Positions 29,369 through 38,194 are shown, counted from the first letter of the stretch. The stretch: 64,000 bases of DNA from Ilyomonas sp963847085 (GCA_963847085.1 CAWJYO010000009.1:496001-560000); one strand, 5' to 3'. Program-made: numbers and translations. The notes: generated by a model not told the origin, from the letters alone.

Positions 29369-29745
29369 TCAAAGCCGAAACTGATACAATATGAAGTTGA
29401 TGGTTCTTTACATAATTTCATCAACCTAACCTTTTCCTAAAACTTACCAGCGGTTGTTTTTGCAAACGGGAATACAGTATTATTGCGGTTTACATCGCGG
29501 TACATCACACGCTGTTTTTATAAAGTAATGTTTATGTTACCAGCGTTTGTAACTTCGGTGTATCACCTTTTGCAATCGTTGATTTGTTATTTTTCTGTTT
29601 TGAGTAAACAGAAAAATAATCACTCTTCAACGTTCTGAACAACAATTGAGCAAAATGCAAACAGGTTCATTTTTTAGTAAAAACAAAATACAGCAAGTTT
29701 CAACTGTTTGTTATTAAGCAGGCAGCATAGAATTGTACCGAACAA
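29369..29745. other. gene-free region after the PIN toxin, with one perfect hairpin
   Basis: No ORF is supported across 377 bases. TTATTTTTCTGTTT (29587-29600) and AAACAGAAAAATAA (29606-29619) form a 14-base-pair stem with a 5-base loop, lacking a following T run. The 12-base string CACTCTTCAACG just after it recurs inverted near 38114, suggesting remnants of a dispersed repeat. Confidence 0.6.
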
Positions 29746-31098
29746 ATGACTACATTATTAGCCACCAACTGGAGCCTTGTAGGAACCAAAGTTCTCCAGT
29801 TCATTCTTTCTTTTTCCATCTTAGTTACGCTTCACGAATTAGGACATTTTGTAACGGCAAGAATTTTTAAATGCCGCGTTGAGAAGTTTTATCTCTTCTT
29901 CAATCCCTGGTTTTCTCTTTGGAAAAAGCAAATCGGCGAAACCGAATACGGGCTTGGCTGGGTGCCGTTTGGCGGATATGTAAAAATATCCGGAATGATT
30001 GATGAAAGCATGGACAAAGAGCAATTAAAGCAACCACCGCAGCCTTACGAATTTCGGGCAAAGCCGGCCTGGCAGCGACTCATCATTATGACAGGTGGTG
30101 TCATTGTAAACGTGATTCTTGCTATCGTTCTTTTTATTTGCATTATATTTAAATGGGGTGAAGAATATTTGCCGCCTCAAAACATGACGTGGGGCATTCA
30201 TGCCGATTCGCTGGGCAGAAAAATCGGTTTGCAGGACGGCGATAAAATTCTTTCGCTGGATAATAAAACCGTGGAGAGCTTTAATTCGATTCCTAAAAAC
30301 ATAATTTTAGACAATGCAAAAACAATTCAAATAGAAAGAAACGGGCAGCGCATCAATCTTCCGATTCCAGACCATTTTTTGAACGAACTTAACGCCAATA
30401 AAGCATCGGGTTTCATCAACATACGATTTCCTGTGATTGTAGATTCAGTTGATAAAACGAAAGCCCATTTTTTAGAAAACAGTTTGCAAAAAGGCGATAA
30501 ATTGATTGCCATTAACGGCATATCATTTTCCTACTTTAATCAATTTGACAGCTTAAAAAAACCGTATAAAAACAAAGCTGTAATGCTGACAGCCTTGCGT
30601 GGTAACGACACCGTGCAAGTAAAAGCACAATTGAGCGAAACGGCTTCTGTTGGTTTCATCCCAAAAGTTGATTTGTTTAAAACCATAAAACATGATTACA
30701 CAATTGCAGAAGCCATTCCTGTAGGATTTCACAAATGCTGGGAAACATTGGGCAATTACATTGCGGGCATACGCCAGATTTTTGCGGGAAAAGTAAAAGC
30801 AAGCGATAGCCTTGGCAGCGTAATGAGCATTGGCAATGCTTTTTCAGGTGATCTTGCTGACTGGCAAGGCTTCTGGACATTGACTGCTATTTTCTCCATC
30901 ATTCTTGCGTTTATGAACATCTTGCCCATACCGGCTTTAGATGGCGGCCATGCCCTGTTTACGGTAGCTGAAATGGTTACCGGACGCAAGCCCAGCGATA
31001 AGTTTATGGAATATGCGCAAATGGTTGGCATGATACTGTTGCTAACCTTAATGGCTTATGCGCTGGGGCTGGATTTCTGGCGATTCTTTTTTAAATAG
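29746..31098 (+). CDS. rseP: RseP/site-2-type intramembrane zinc metalloprotease
   Basis: RseP-family proteases cut transmembrane anti-sigma factors and signal-peptide remnants within the inner membrane. The 450-residue protein has the zinc motif HELGH at residues 30-34 in the first membrane helix. One or two PDZ-like regions follow (GLQDGDKILSLDNKTVESF, LQKGDKLIAINGISF), and the second catalytic motif is NILPIPALDGGHALF at about residue 390. The C-terminal helix is hydrophobic (MVGMILLLTLMAYALG). Length is typical. It follows dxr, as in many Bacteroidota, but separated by a toxin-antitoxin pair. Confidence 0.95.
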   Translation: MTTLLATNWSLVGTKVLQFILSFSILVTLHELGHFVTARIFKCRVEKFYLFFNPWFSLWKKQIGETEYGLGWVPFGGYVKISGMIDESMDKEQLKQPPQPYEFRAKPAWQRLIIMTGGVIVNVILAIVLFICIIFKWGEEYLPPQNMTWGIHADSLGRKIGLQDGDKILSLDNKTVESFNSIPKNIILDNAKTIQIERNGQRINLPIPDHFLNELNANKASGFINIRFPVIVDSVDKTKAHFLENSLQKGDKLIAINGISFSYFNQFDSLKKPYKNKAVMLTALRGNDTVQVKAQLSETASVGFIPKVDLFKTIKHDYTIAEAIPVGFHKCWETLGNYIAGIRQIFAGKVKASDSLGSVMSIGNAFSGDLADWQGFWTLTAIFSIILAFMNILPIPALDGGHALFTVAEMVTGRKPSDKFMEYAQMVGMILLLTLMAYALGLDFWRFFFK

Positions 31099-31117
31099 AA
31101 ATAAATCATTTAGAATT

Positions 31118-31188
31118 TATCCCGCAGATAGCGCAGGTTGGCAGAACGAATACAAATATCTGCGCAAATGCGCGTTATCTGCGGGATA
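31118..31188. repeat. palindromic CCCGCAGATA intergenic element
   Basis: TATCCCGCAGATAGCGC (31118-31134) pairs with GCGCGTTATCTGCGGGATA (about 31170-31188), with a TCTGCGCAAATG block in the loop. It lies 20 bases after rseP. It resembles the 'cgcagattaacgcagatt' type of intergenic palindrome seen widely in bacterial genomes. Confidence 0.7.
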
Positions 31189-31271
31189 TTGTATTTTCGA
31201 ACTAAGTTTTACTATCAACAACAATACATCGTATCAAATAAAAAAAGGGCTTTACTTTTATTCTTTTTTGT

Positions 31272-32393
31272 ATGAATAAATGGATAGTCCTTTTTTGTTT
31301 TGCCCTTTTTTTCCAAACGGCAAATTCACAAGTTTTACAAAAGGAGAATCAGACAAAAATTGATTCTTTATTGCGTACAATTTATACCGATTCTTTGCCT
31401 GGAATTGCTCTCCTTGTAATGCAAAACGGCGACCCCGTTTTTAAAGGAGGTTATGGCCTAAGAGATATTGCAACAAAGGAAAAAATAACGGCAAAAACAA
31501 ACTTCAATATTGCTTCCTTAACCAAACAATTCACGGCTGTTGCCATCCTGCAACTGGCAGAAAAAAAGAAGCTTTCGCTGAATGATAAGCTCAGCCGTTT
31601 CTTTCCCGATATGAACAAAAAAGTGGCTGATATTACTACGGTTCAGCACTTACTTACGCATACTTCGGGCATCCGCGATCATTACGATTATGTAAACACA
31701 AAAGGCCTGCATCATGCACACAACGTAGATGTTTATAATGCCATCAAAAACGTTGATTCATTATACTTCACACCAGGCACAAAGTTCCGGTATAGCAATA
31801 CTGGCTTTTGCTTGCTGGCACTCATTATTGAGAAAGTGAGTGGACTTTCCTATAACGATTACATGCAGCAAAATGTGTTTGCAAAAGCAGGCATGAAAGG
31901 CACAACAATCTGGAGTGAAAACAAAACCATTTTGCAACCTGCAACGGGCTATGATAAAGACAGTGCAACCAATAAGTTTATCCCTTCTGGTGCTGATGAG
32001 CATATCTTTTTTTCAACCGAAGGCGATGGCGGAATTTATACTTCTATACACGATTATTCGCTTTGTTTACAAGCATTGAACGAAGAAAAATTGTTAAGCA
32101 AGAATTGGGTTGATAAAGCAAGATCAATTGAATATACAATTGATGCAAAAGGTAAGCTGGGCTATGGTTTCGGCTGGTTTGTTGATGAAAGTGAAGGGAA
32201 CAAAAAAGTATATCACAGCGGCGATAATGGTGGTTTCAAAACGTATAGTTTTACCATTCCGCAACAGAAATTTGCAATTGTTATTTTTTCAAATCGTTCT
32301 GATATAAACATTGAAAACATCGTTCAAACAATTTATCATCTTTTCTATCCAAAAGAAAACCCTTTTGTACCTATAGAAGTGATGACTTCTTAA
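31272..32393 (+). CDS. serine hydrolase, class C beta-lactamase/DD-peptidase-like
   Basis: This 373-residue exported protein has a signal peptide (WIVLFCFALFFQTANSQ) and the class C beta-lactamase fold signatures: SxxK in NIASLTKQFT, YxN in FRYSNTGFCLL, and HxG in VYHSGDNGG. HTSGIRDHYDY fits this family. Members include DD-peptidases, esterases and D-aminopeptidases, so the substrate is not predictable. It is flanked by intergenic palindromes on both sides and appears monocistronic. A distant relative is present, frame-broken, at 57547-58790. Confidence 0.9.
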   Translation: MNKWIVLFCFALFFQTANSQVLQKENQTKIDSLLRTIYTDSLPGIALLVMQNGDPVFKGGYGLRDIATKEKITAKTNFNIASLTKQFTAVAILQLAEKKKLSLNDKLSRFFPDMNKKVADITTVQHLLTHTSGIRDHYDYVNTKGLHHAHNVDVYNAIKNVDSLYFTPGTKFRYSNTGFCLLALIIEKVSGLSYNDYMQQNVFAKAGMKGTTIWSENKTILQPATGYDKDSATNKFIPSGADEHIFFSTEGDGGIYTSIHDYSLCLQALNEEKLLSKNWVDKARSIEYTIDAKGKLGYGFGWFVDESEGNKKVYHSGDNGGFKTYSFTIPQQKFAIVIFSNRSDINIENIVQTIYHLFYPKENPFVPIEVMTS

Positions 32394-32477
32394 GTAAAAT
32401 AGAGGAACTTATAAAGTGCGATGCGGCATCAAAAACAACATCAGACGGTATGTTTCTCTACACTTATCATTCTCAAA

Positions 32478-32644
32478 AATGTTCCATCAGGAACAGCAGG
32501 TGGGTAGAAATCAAAGCATAATGAATGTTGTCGTTCCATCGGAACGGTACTATAAAACTTTTACAGAGTACTATCCCGATGGAACGGAATAAACATTTTA
32601 TTTTGCACCATTTTCTACTCATGTTATGTTCCTGACGGAACATT
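32478..32644. repeat. nested inverted repeat with GTTCCATCAGGAAC cores
   Basis: The outer arms begin AATGTTCCATCAGGAACA (32478 onward, 33 bases) and end with the near-complement TGTTCCTGACGGAACATT (to 32644). The inner arms CGTTCCATCGGAACGGTACT (about 32535-32554) and AGTACTATCCCGATGGAACG (about 32567-32586) pair with each other. The 167-base element has no coding potential and looks like a MITE- or REP-type palindrome. Confidence 0.75.
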
Positions 32645-32701
32645 CTTTTCAACATCTGGCATATACCGGTGATGGCTTTTATACAGAAAAATTCATAAAA
32701 T

Positions 32702-32739
32702 AAAAACGGTTGTTGAACTTCAATTCAACAACCGTTTTT
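32702..32739. terminator. rho-independent terminator after the DUF1080 gene
   Basis: AAAAACGGTTGTTGAA (32702-32717) and TTCAACAACCGTTTTT (32724-32739) form a perfect 16-base-pair stem with T runs on either strand. It terminates the minus-strand operon ending at 32756 and could also stop plus-strand readthrough. Confidence 0.9.
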
Positions 32740-32755
32740 TGTGTAAAAACAAACC

Positions 32756-33520
32756 TTATAATTTTTGAATGCTGATGTTGCGATACCACACTTCAAAGCC
32801 ATGATCCTGCAAGGCAATATGTCCTTTTTTAAACGTGCCAAAATCGGGCATGTCTTTAAACTTACTACCGGCTATCAACTTCTTCCAGTTATCATCCCAT
32901 AACGTAGTAGAAAGTGTATGCGCTCCATTCAAATAAAAATCCAGTTTGCCGTTGTCGCTTTTAACTTCAACAGCATTCCATTCGCCGGCTGGCTTCACTG
33001 TTTCCGGCGTGCTGGTGATGAGATCATACAAATCTCCTGCGCGGTGTTTCGGTATCTTGGCATCATCGTGCCGCGCATTGTCTAATACCTGCATTTCCAA
33101 ACCTGTGTTCCAGGTCTCCTTGTACTTGGTTGTGTCTTCATGCACAAAAAGGATAACGCCACTATTGCCGCCTTTCGAAATTTTCCATTCTAACTTCAAA
33201 TCAAAATTTCCATACTCATCGTTTGTAACCAAATCGCCGCCACCTTCTGTTTGATAGCCTTTGCTTGTTTTTGGATTCAAATGAATAGAGCCACTGTCAA
33301 CACCCCATGCGCTGCCTGGTTTGTCTTTGCCATACGTGTGCCAGCCAGCTAATGTTTTACCATCAAACAAAAGCGTTGGGCTTGTGCCCGCTGCGGTGTT
33401 TGTGGTGTCTTTAGTAATGTTGGAAGAATCGGTTGCTGATGTTGTATTCGTGTTGTTGTTTCCACACGAAAGAAGGGCAAAAACAAAAGCAGCCGTAGCT
33501 GCTCTTAGAATGATTTTCAT
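32756..33520 (-). CDS. DUF1080 (3-keto-disaccharide hydrolase-like) lipoprotein
   Basis: This 254-residue lipoprotein has a signal ending FALLSCGNN and a Thr/Asn-rich linker. A DUF1080 laminin-G-like beta-sandwich then fills the rest (LFDGKTLAGWHTYGKDKPGS, DFDLKLEWKI-type strand NFDLKLEWKISKGGNSGV, LQDHGFEVWYRNISI). Some DUF1080 proteins hydrolyse 3-keto-disaccharides made by sugar-3-dehydrogenases. The last gene of an operon with a cytochrome c and a Gfo/Idh/MocA oxidoreductase, it is 7 bases from the cytochrome gene. That context supports a keto-sugar role, but catalysis is inferred. Confidence 0.88.
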   Translation of the reverse strand: MKIILRAATAAFVFALLSCGNNNTNTTSATDSSNITKDTTNTAAGTSPTLLFDGKTLAGWHTYGKDKPGSAWGVDSGSIHLNPKTSKGYQTEGGGDLVTNDEYGNFDLKLEWKISKGGNSGVILFVHEDTTKYKETWNTGLEMQVLDNARHDDAKIPKHRAGDLYDLITSTPETVKPAGEWNAVEVKSDNGKLDFYLNGAHTLSTTLWDDNWKKLIAGSKFKDMPDFGTFKKGHIALQDHGFEVWYRNISIQKL

Positions 33521-33527
33521 TATTTGA

Positions 33528-33965
33528 TTATTTTGTTTTTAAAAGAAGAACATACTTAGCCATTTGCTCGGCATCGGCCTGTGATATCTGTGGGTGCGGC
33601 GTCATCACTGCATTATTGGTTTCTGTGCCCCAGTCGTGCTTATCATTGGCGCCAACACCGTTGATAATCCTGTGCGCCAGGTAAGTAACAGCAGTATCAA
33701 CACCGGCATATTTATTTGCTACGTCCTGATAAGCCGGACCCACCAGTTTTTCGCTTACTTTATGACAGGTTAAGCAATCAGAAGCGCCTATTAAAGCTAA
33801 ACCTTTTTGATAATCGGGATTGGAACTAATATCACCGCCTGAGGAAGCGGTAGTATTGTTGCCTGCAGCAGCAGAACTGTCTGAATGGTTGCTACCGGAA
33901 GAATTGTTGCTTCCACAGGCGGCCAGTACGCTAACAGCCGCAATTAAGGCTATGTATTTTTTCAT
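33528..33965 (-). CDS. class I c-type cytochrome lipoprotein
   Basis: The start at 33965 gives a lipoprotein signal (KKYIALIAAVSVLAACGSN). The Ser/Asn-rich linker is followed by a mono-heme cytochrome c domain: heme motif SDCLTCHKVSEKLVGPAY, and an axial-Met region near NAVMTPHPQISQADAEQMA. The 145-residue size fits one domain. It is anchored in the envelope and carries electrons, possibly from a periplasmic sugar oxidation. It lies between the oxidoreductase and DUF1080 genes in a tight operon. Confidence 0.92.
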   Translation of the reverse strand: MKKYIALIAAVSVLAACGSNNSSGSNHSDSSAAAGNNTTASSGGDISSNPDYQKGLALIGASDCLTCHKVSEKLVGPAYQDVANKYAGVDTAVTYLAHRIINGVGANDKHDWGTETNNAVMTPHPQISQADAEQMAKYVLLLKTK

Positions 33966-34002
33966 ATTGTGTTGATTTGTTTTTACTTGTTTTTGTTCGT
34001 TT

Positions 34003-35478
34003 TTAAACACCTAAGCTCCATCCATTCTGATACTCACGTTTTACAAACTGGTTGGCATCATCAAAGTTGGTAATGCGCATGTTATCGCCATCCCAAAGCA
34101 ATTTAATGAAACGACCGGGATAGGTATATTCATCCGTTTTTCCAGCTTGTAGTTTGCGAACGTTATAACTACGTATGGCAAGATTGCCCATCAACACAGA
34201 TTCTGTCAAAGGTCCTGCCACATCAAACCGCGAACTTAAATTGTTGGCTTCCTTGCTGCCGTAGCCTTTTAAACAGGCTTCTACCCAGGCTCCATAATGA
34301 CCATCAGCACTGCCCGGCACGCGCGCAATGGTTTGCGGCACTTTTGTTTCTGCTGTTTTTGAAGTTGGCAATAATTGCGGATTCAATCCATACGTACTGC
34401 ACATCATCTTGCCTTTAGTACCTACAAATAAAACACCATTATCACCTTCGCCCAGCAATTCATTCGCGCCCAACTCAGATGGACGTTCAGGTAATATGCC
34501 GCCATCCATCCAATGCAGCGTTACACCAGGCTGCTTGCCATGTCCTTTAAACGTAAGAATAATGTGTGATGCCACCGGACCCGAATCAGGGAAATAGCCA
34601 GGCGTCCAATTGGTAACATAACGGTTGGCTACACTACATTCCGCCGATACCGGATAACCCAGATCAAGCACCTGGAATGGCGGTGCAATCAGGTGGCATC
34701 CCATATCGCCAAGTGCGCCTGTGCCATAATCCCACCAGCCGCGCCAGTTAAACGGAATGAGGTTTTCTATATAATCTTTTTTGGGTGCTGTGCCCTGCCA
34801 TAAATTCCAATCCAAACCTTGCGGTACTTCTGCTTTGGCGGAAGGCCAGGGAATACCTTGCGGCCAAACGGGGCGGTTGGTGAAGCACCATACTTCACTC
34901 ACATCGCCAATTACACCGGCTTTGTACCAATCTACCAACTGCCGAACGCCATCGCTTGATGCACCCTGGTTGCCCATCTGCGTTACCACTTTGTAACGCT
35001 TGGCGGCTTGTGTAAGCATACGCGTTTCGTAAATGTCGTGTGTCATTGGTTTTTGCACGTACACATGCTTGCCCAACTGCATGGCAGCTATGGCCGCAAC
35101 AGCATGAGTGTGGTCAGGTGTAGATACCGAAACGGCATCAATGTGCTTTGCTTCTTTATCCAGCATTTCGCGGAAATCTTTATACCGTTTTGCATTTGGA
35201 AATTTAGCAACGCTGCCTGCTGCCTGCCTGTCATCAACATCGCAGAGGTAAGCAATATTGGCTTTGCCCGAAGCAAAAAAATGATTGATGTCATCGCCGC
35301 CTTTGCCACCTGCACCAATGGCGGCAATGTTTAGCATGTCGCTCGGTGCGCGGTAGCCAACACCGCCCAGTACATTGCGTGGCACAATGTAAAGACCAGC
35401 AAGTGCTGCCGTTCCATTTTTCAAAAACTTTCTGCGTGAATTACTAACTGAGTTTTCTTTTGTTTGATTTTCTTGCAT
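34003..35478 (-). CDS. Tat-exported Gfo/Idh/MocA family oxidoreductase
   Basis: This 491-residue NAD(P)-dependent oxidoreductase has a twin-arginine signal (SRRKFLKNGTAALAGLYIVP). The Rossmann motif AAIGAGGKGGDDINHFF and the family motif VQKPMTHDIYE (Lys-Pro pair) follow. The C-terminal substrate domain contains WRGWWDYGTGALGDMGCHL, typical of the periplasmic Bacteroidota and Planctomycetota subfamily. It likely oxidises sugars or sugar derivatives outside the cytoplasm with a tightly bound cofactor. It heads the operon with cytochrome c and DUF1080. Confidence 0.92.
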   Translation of the reverse strand: MQENQTKENSVSNSRRKFLKNGTAALAGLYIVPRNVLGGVGYRAPSDMLNIAAIGAGGKGGDDINHFFASGKANIAYLCDVDDRQAAGSVAKFPNAKRYKDFREMLDKEAKHIDAVSVSTPDHTHAVAAIAAMQLGKHVYVQKPMTHDIYETRMLTQAAKRYKVVTQMGNQGASSDGVRQLVDWYKAGVIGDVSEVWCFTNRPVWPQGIPWPSAKAEVPQGLDWNLWQGTAPKKDYIENLIPFNWRGWWDYGTGALGDMGCHLIAPPFQVLDLGYPVSAECSVANRYVTNWTPGYFPDSGPVASHIILTFKGHGKQPGVTLHWMDGGILPERPSELGANELLGEGDNGVLFVGTKGKMMCSTYGLNPQLLPTSKTAETKVPQTIARVPGSADGHYGAWVEACLKGYGSKEANNLSSRFDVAGPLTESVLMGNLAIRSYNVRKLQAGKTDEYTYPGRFIKLLWDGDNMRITNFDDANQFVKREYQNGWSLGV

Positions 35479-35526
35479 ATATATTTCGTTAGATAGTGAA
35501 CAATCGTTATTGCAGAATTAATGTTA

Positions 35527-35553
35527 TTTACAAAAAGAATGCTTTTTTGTAAA
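35527..35553. promoter_or_regulatory. palindrome upstream of the Gfo/Idh operon (possible operator)
   Basis: TTTACAAAAA (35527-35536) and TTTTTGTAAA (35544-35553) are perfect inverted arms with a 7-base spacer, about 50 bases upstream of the oxidoreductase start. Symmetry and position suggest a repressor site. A weak hairpin terminator is the alternative. Confidence 0.35.
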
Positions 35554-35680
35554 CAACGAATCATTTCAAAAAATTTTTTAAGGATGATTTTGATGAATGA
35601 TGATACGAAACTGATAAAAAGTATCACACTGAATAATGCGATGCACTTGCAACATCACATAAAATAAGTAAATAGCATAG

Positions 35681-35688
35681 TATATTTG
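35681..35688 (+). promoter_or_regulatory. candidate -7 box for the RelB/RelE-type pair
   Basis: TATATTTG matches TAnnTTTG and lies 12 bases upstream of the ATG at 35701, implying a very short leader. No TTG is seen at the standard -33 distance. Confidence 0.45.
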
Positions 35689-35700
35689 AATAAAAGCATT

Positions 35701-35937
35701 ATGGTAACAGATATTAAAAATGAAGTTCTGCAAATGGTGCAGAAGATAGATGACGAGCAACTTCTACAATTATTAAAAGAAGACATAAAGAATTTTACGG
35801 AAGGCAATGACATAACAAGCGACTTAGTACCGCAAGACAGAGAAGAGCTAATTAAGCTTGCCTCCGAACCTGATGACCACGAGACATTAACGGAGCAAGA
35901 GTTTACAAATGCAACTGCTAAATGGCGTATCAAATAA
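35701..35937 (+). CDS. antitoxin of a RelE/ParE-type toxin-antitoxin pair
   Basis: This 78-residue acidic helical protein (DIKNEVLQMVQKIDDEQLLQLL, then a flexible C-terminus with LTEQEFTNATAKWRIK) overlaps the toxin gene by 16 bases. Its length, acidity and ordered N-terminal helix plus extended tail fit antitoxins that wrap RelE/ParE toxins. The ATG at 35701 is preferred to the in-frame TTG at 35686, which lies within the promoter box. No named family is recognised. Confidence 0.75.
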   Translation: MVTDIKNEVLQMVQKIDDEQLLQLLKEDIKNFTEGNDITSDLVPQDREELIKLASEPDDHETLTEQEFTNATAKWRIK

Positions 35938-36221
35938 TTTATAAAAAGCGATTTTATAACAAGCTCACTTTCTTGTTAGATTATTTGGAAAAAGAATGGA
36001 GTGAAGCGGTAGCAAGGCAGTTTGTTACAAAGCTTGATAAACGAATTGCAACATTAAAAGAACAACCTTATTTAGGTAGCCCTTCGCAAACGGTGAAAAA
36101 TGTGAGAGGAATCTTAGTTACCAGACACAACAAGCTCTTCTATAAAATATCAGGAACTACTATCATCATTTTGAACATGTATGATACACGCATCAATCCA
36201 AAAAAGAACAGGTATTTATAA
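35922..36221 (+). CDS. RelE/ParE superfamily toxin
   Basis: This 99-residue basic protein has the RelE/ParE pattern: a YQIIYKKRFYNKL strand-helix, a long helix pair (FLLDYLEKEWSEAVARQFVTKLDKRI), LGSP and RGILVTRHNKLFYKI, and a terminal strand IIILNMYDTRINPKKN. The terminal strand and arginines resemble Bacteroidota RelE/ParE plasmid-stabilisation toxins. The target (ribosome or gyrase) cannot be decided from sequence. Its paired antitoxin lies directly upstream, and fabD follows on the same strand after about 95 bases with its own promoter. Confidence 0.85.
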   Translation: MAYQIIYKKRFYNKLTFLLDYLEKEWSEAVARQFVTKLDKRIATLKEQPYLGSPSQTVKNVRGILVTRHNKLFYKISGTTIIILNMYDTRINPKKNRYL

Positions 36222-36289
36222 ACGCTTTCGTCGGGCATTGTAGAGCAATCATTTTAAATTCCCCTTTCTCTTTCTCTCTCTGAATCGCC

Positions 36290-36297
36290 TACTTTTG
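36290..36297 (+). promoter_or_regulatory. candidate -7 box for fabD
   Basis: TACTTTTG matches TAnnTTTG and lies 18 bases upstream of the fabD ATG at 36316. The upstream C/T-rich stretch lacks a clear -33 TTG. Confidence 0.5.
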
Positions 36298-36315
36298 ACA
36301 TCCCAAAAAACAAGT

Positions 36316-37206
36316 ATGAGTAAACACGCGTATGTATTCCCCGGGCAGGGCAGCCAGTTTCCGGGCATGGGCAAAACGCTATATGAAAATAGTGCAAAAG
36401 CAAAAGAGATGTTTGAAAGAGCCAACGACATTCTTGGCTTTCGTATTTCGGATGTTATGTTCAATGGAACGGACGAAGACCTGAAGCAAACGGCTGTTAC
36501 GCAGCCTGCTGTTTTTCTGCATTCGGTGATTGCTTTTTTATTGTTGGAAGATGCAAAGCCAGATATGGTTGCCGGTCATTCATTAGGCGAGTTCTCTGCT
36601 TTGGTAGCCAATCAAACAGTATCGTTTGAAGACGCACTTCGGCTGGTTTCTATTCGTGCAAAAGCGATGCAAAAAGCCTGCGAAACAGAGCCTTCCACTA
36701 TGGCTGCAGTGCTGGCAATGGAAGATGGAAAAGTAGAGGCGATATGCAATGGTATTGAAAAAGAAAGCGGTGAGATTGTGGTGGCAGCCAATTACAATTG
36801 TCCCGGTCAGTTGGTGATTAGCGGCTCTATCAAAGGCGTTACAGAAGCTTGCGAAAAATTGAAGGCCGCAGGTGCCAAACGCGCCCTTATTCTGCCTGTT
36901 GGTGGTGCGTTTCATAGCCCGTTTATGCAGCCTGCCAAAGAAGAACTGGCGGCCGCAATTGAAGCTGCAAAATTTGCAACGCCTGCTTGTGCTATCTATC
37001 AAAATATAACCGCAAAACCATCAATGGATGAAAGAGAAATAAAACAAAACCTGATTGATCAATTAACCGGTGCCGTTCGCTGGACGCAAAGTGTGCAGGC
37101 TATGATTGCGGATGGCGCAACCCTTTTTACCGAAATAGGGCCTGGTAAAGTGTTGCAGGGTTTAATAAGTAAAATAGATAAGAGCGTAACCGTGAACGGA
37201 GCCTAA
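36316..37206 (+). CDS. fabD: malonyl-CoA:ACP transacylase
   Basis: FabD loads malonate onto acyl carrier protein for fatty acid synthesis. The start at 36316 (MSKHAYVFPGQGSQFPGMG) gives 296 residues, the usual length. The oxyanion motif FPGQGSQ, active-site GHSLGE (Ser about residue 89), and the His-containing GGAFHSPFM are all present, with the C-terminal EIGPGKVLQGL. mqnB follows after 12 bases, so the two are likely cotranscribed even though their pathways differ. Confidence 0.95.
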   Translation: MSKHAYVFPGQGSQFPGMGKTLYENSAKAKEMFERANDILGFRISDVMFNGTDEDLKQTAVTQPAVFLHSVIAFLLLEDAKPDMVAGHSLGEFSALVANQTVSFEDALRLVSIRAKAMQKACETEPSTMAAVLAMEDGKVEAICNGIEKESGEIVVAANYNCPGQLVISGSIKGVTEACEKLKAAGAKRALILPVGGAFHSPFMQPAKEELAAAIEAAKFATPACAIYQNITAKPSMDEREIKQNLIDQLTGAVRWTQSVQAMIADGATLFTEIGPGKVLQGLISKIDKSVTVNGA

Positions 37207-37218
37207 CTTTCATCCAAT

Positions 37219-37851
37219 ATGAACATAGCATTAGTGGCTGCAACACCGTTTGAAATAAAGGAAGATATCTTTGCAAAAACAAAGCACAATATTCATTTTT
37301 TATATACCGGTGTTGGTATGTTGTTGTCGGCTGTAAGCCTTACGCAGTATATGTTTCAACACAAATCGGATTTGATGATCCAGCTTGGTATTGCAGGCTC
37401 TTTCAACACTCAAATTTTATTGGGTGATGTAGTTGTAGTTGACAAAGAATATTTAGGAGATACCGGCGTTTGGGAAAACGGTGAATGGAAAGATGTATTT
37501 GATTTGAATTTGCTGAAAAAAGATGCATCACCATTTACAAATAAATACCTGCAAAACCAAACCGTTGATGTTTTTAATGTGCTTCAACTTCCAAAAGTTA
37601 CTGGCGTTACCATTAACGAAATCACAACGAGCGGCCAAAGAAGCGATGTGTTAAAAGAAAAATACAATGCTGATATAGAAAGTATGGAAGGCGCATCGCT
37701 GCATTATGTTTGTAGTTTGTTTTCGGTTCCGTTTCTGCAGGTGCGCAGTATTTCAAATTATGTTGGTGAACGAGACAAAACGAAATGGAAAATGAAAGAA
37801 GCAATTGAGAATGTAAATGAAGCGGTGAAGAAGATGTTGGATGATTTGTGA
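37219..37851 (+). CDS. mqnB: futalosine hydrolase
   Basis: MqnB removes hypoxanthine from futalosine in the alternative menaquinone pathway. The 210-residue protein has the nucleoside-phosphorylase-like fold: MNIALVAATPFEI, the phosphate/ribose loop YTGVGMLLSAVSL, QLGIAGSFN, and the purine-binding/catalytic ESMEGASLHYV. An ISNYVGERDKTKW stretch follows. It is distinguished from MTA/SAH nucleosidase by its mqnD neighbour 340 bases downstream and by its short length. It follows fabD closely. Confidence 0.88.
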   Translation: MNIALVAATPFEIKEDIFAKTKHNIHFLYTGVGMLLSAVSLTQYMFQHKSDLMIQLGIAGSFNTQILLGDVVVVDKEYLGDTGVWENGEWKDVFDLNLLKKDASPFTNKYLQNQTVDVFNVLQLPKVTGVTINEITTSGQRSDVLKEKYNADIESMEGASLHYVCSLFSVPFLQVRSISNYVGERDKTKWKMKEAIENVNEAVKKMLDDL

Positions 37852-38194
37852 ATGCATGTATGAAGTCCGTCATTGCGAGGAACGAAGCAATCTGTAGATA
37901 ACACGATGAAGTTGTTTATGAGTTGTGAATGAAACCGACTTATGACTTGCTAACACGATTCACTGTACAACACAGATTGCTTTGTTCCTCGCAATGACGC
38001 GAGTGAAACAGATTGATTGAATACAAACTTTACTCCGTGTAACTCCATTTACTCTGTATCTCTGCGGTTCAATCATATACTCGCTGTAGGAAAAGCTAAA
38101 TTAATTTCAAAGCGTTGAAGAGTGAGACGCAACAATGTTCGACCGGAGTTACTGATGTCCGTAACAAAAGAAAAAAAGATAAAAATAATTGAAG
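37852..38194. other. repeat-filled gap between mqnB and mqnD
   Basis: The 340 bases hold no gene. They contain the GAGGAACGAAGCAA palindrome (37868-37999), a CTCCGTGTAACTCC / CTCTGCGGTTCAA single arm (38031-38072) and a CGTTGAAGAGTGAGACGCAACA block (about 38114-38135). All three belong to intergenic repeat types that recur elsewhere in the window. Confidence 0.7.
37868..37999. repeat. inverted repeat, second copy of the GCGAGGnACGAAGCA family
   Basis: The left arm starts CGTCATTGCGAGGAACGAAG (37868-37895). The right arm (37972-37999) is its complement with one mismatch over 28 bases. It is the diverged sibling of the element at 1151-1257, and the spacer is longer (76 bases) and unrelated. 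Confidence 0.85.
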
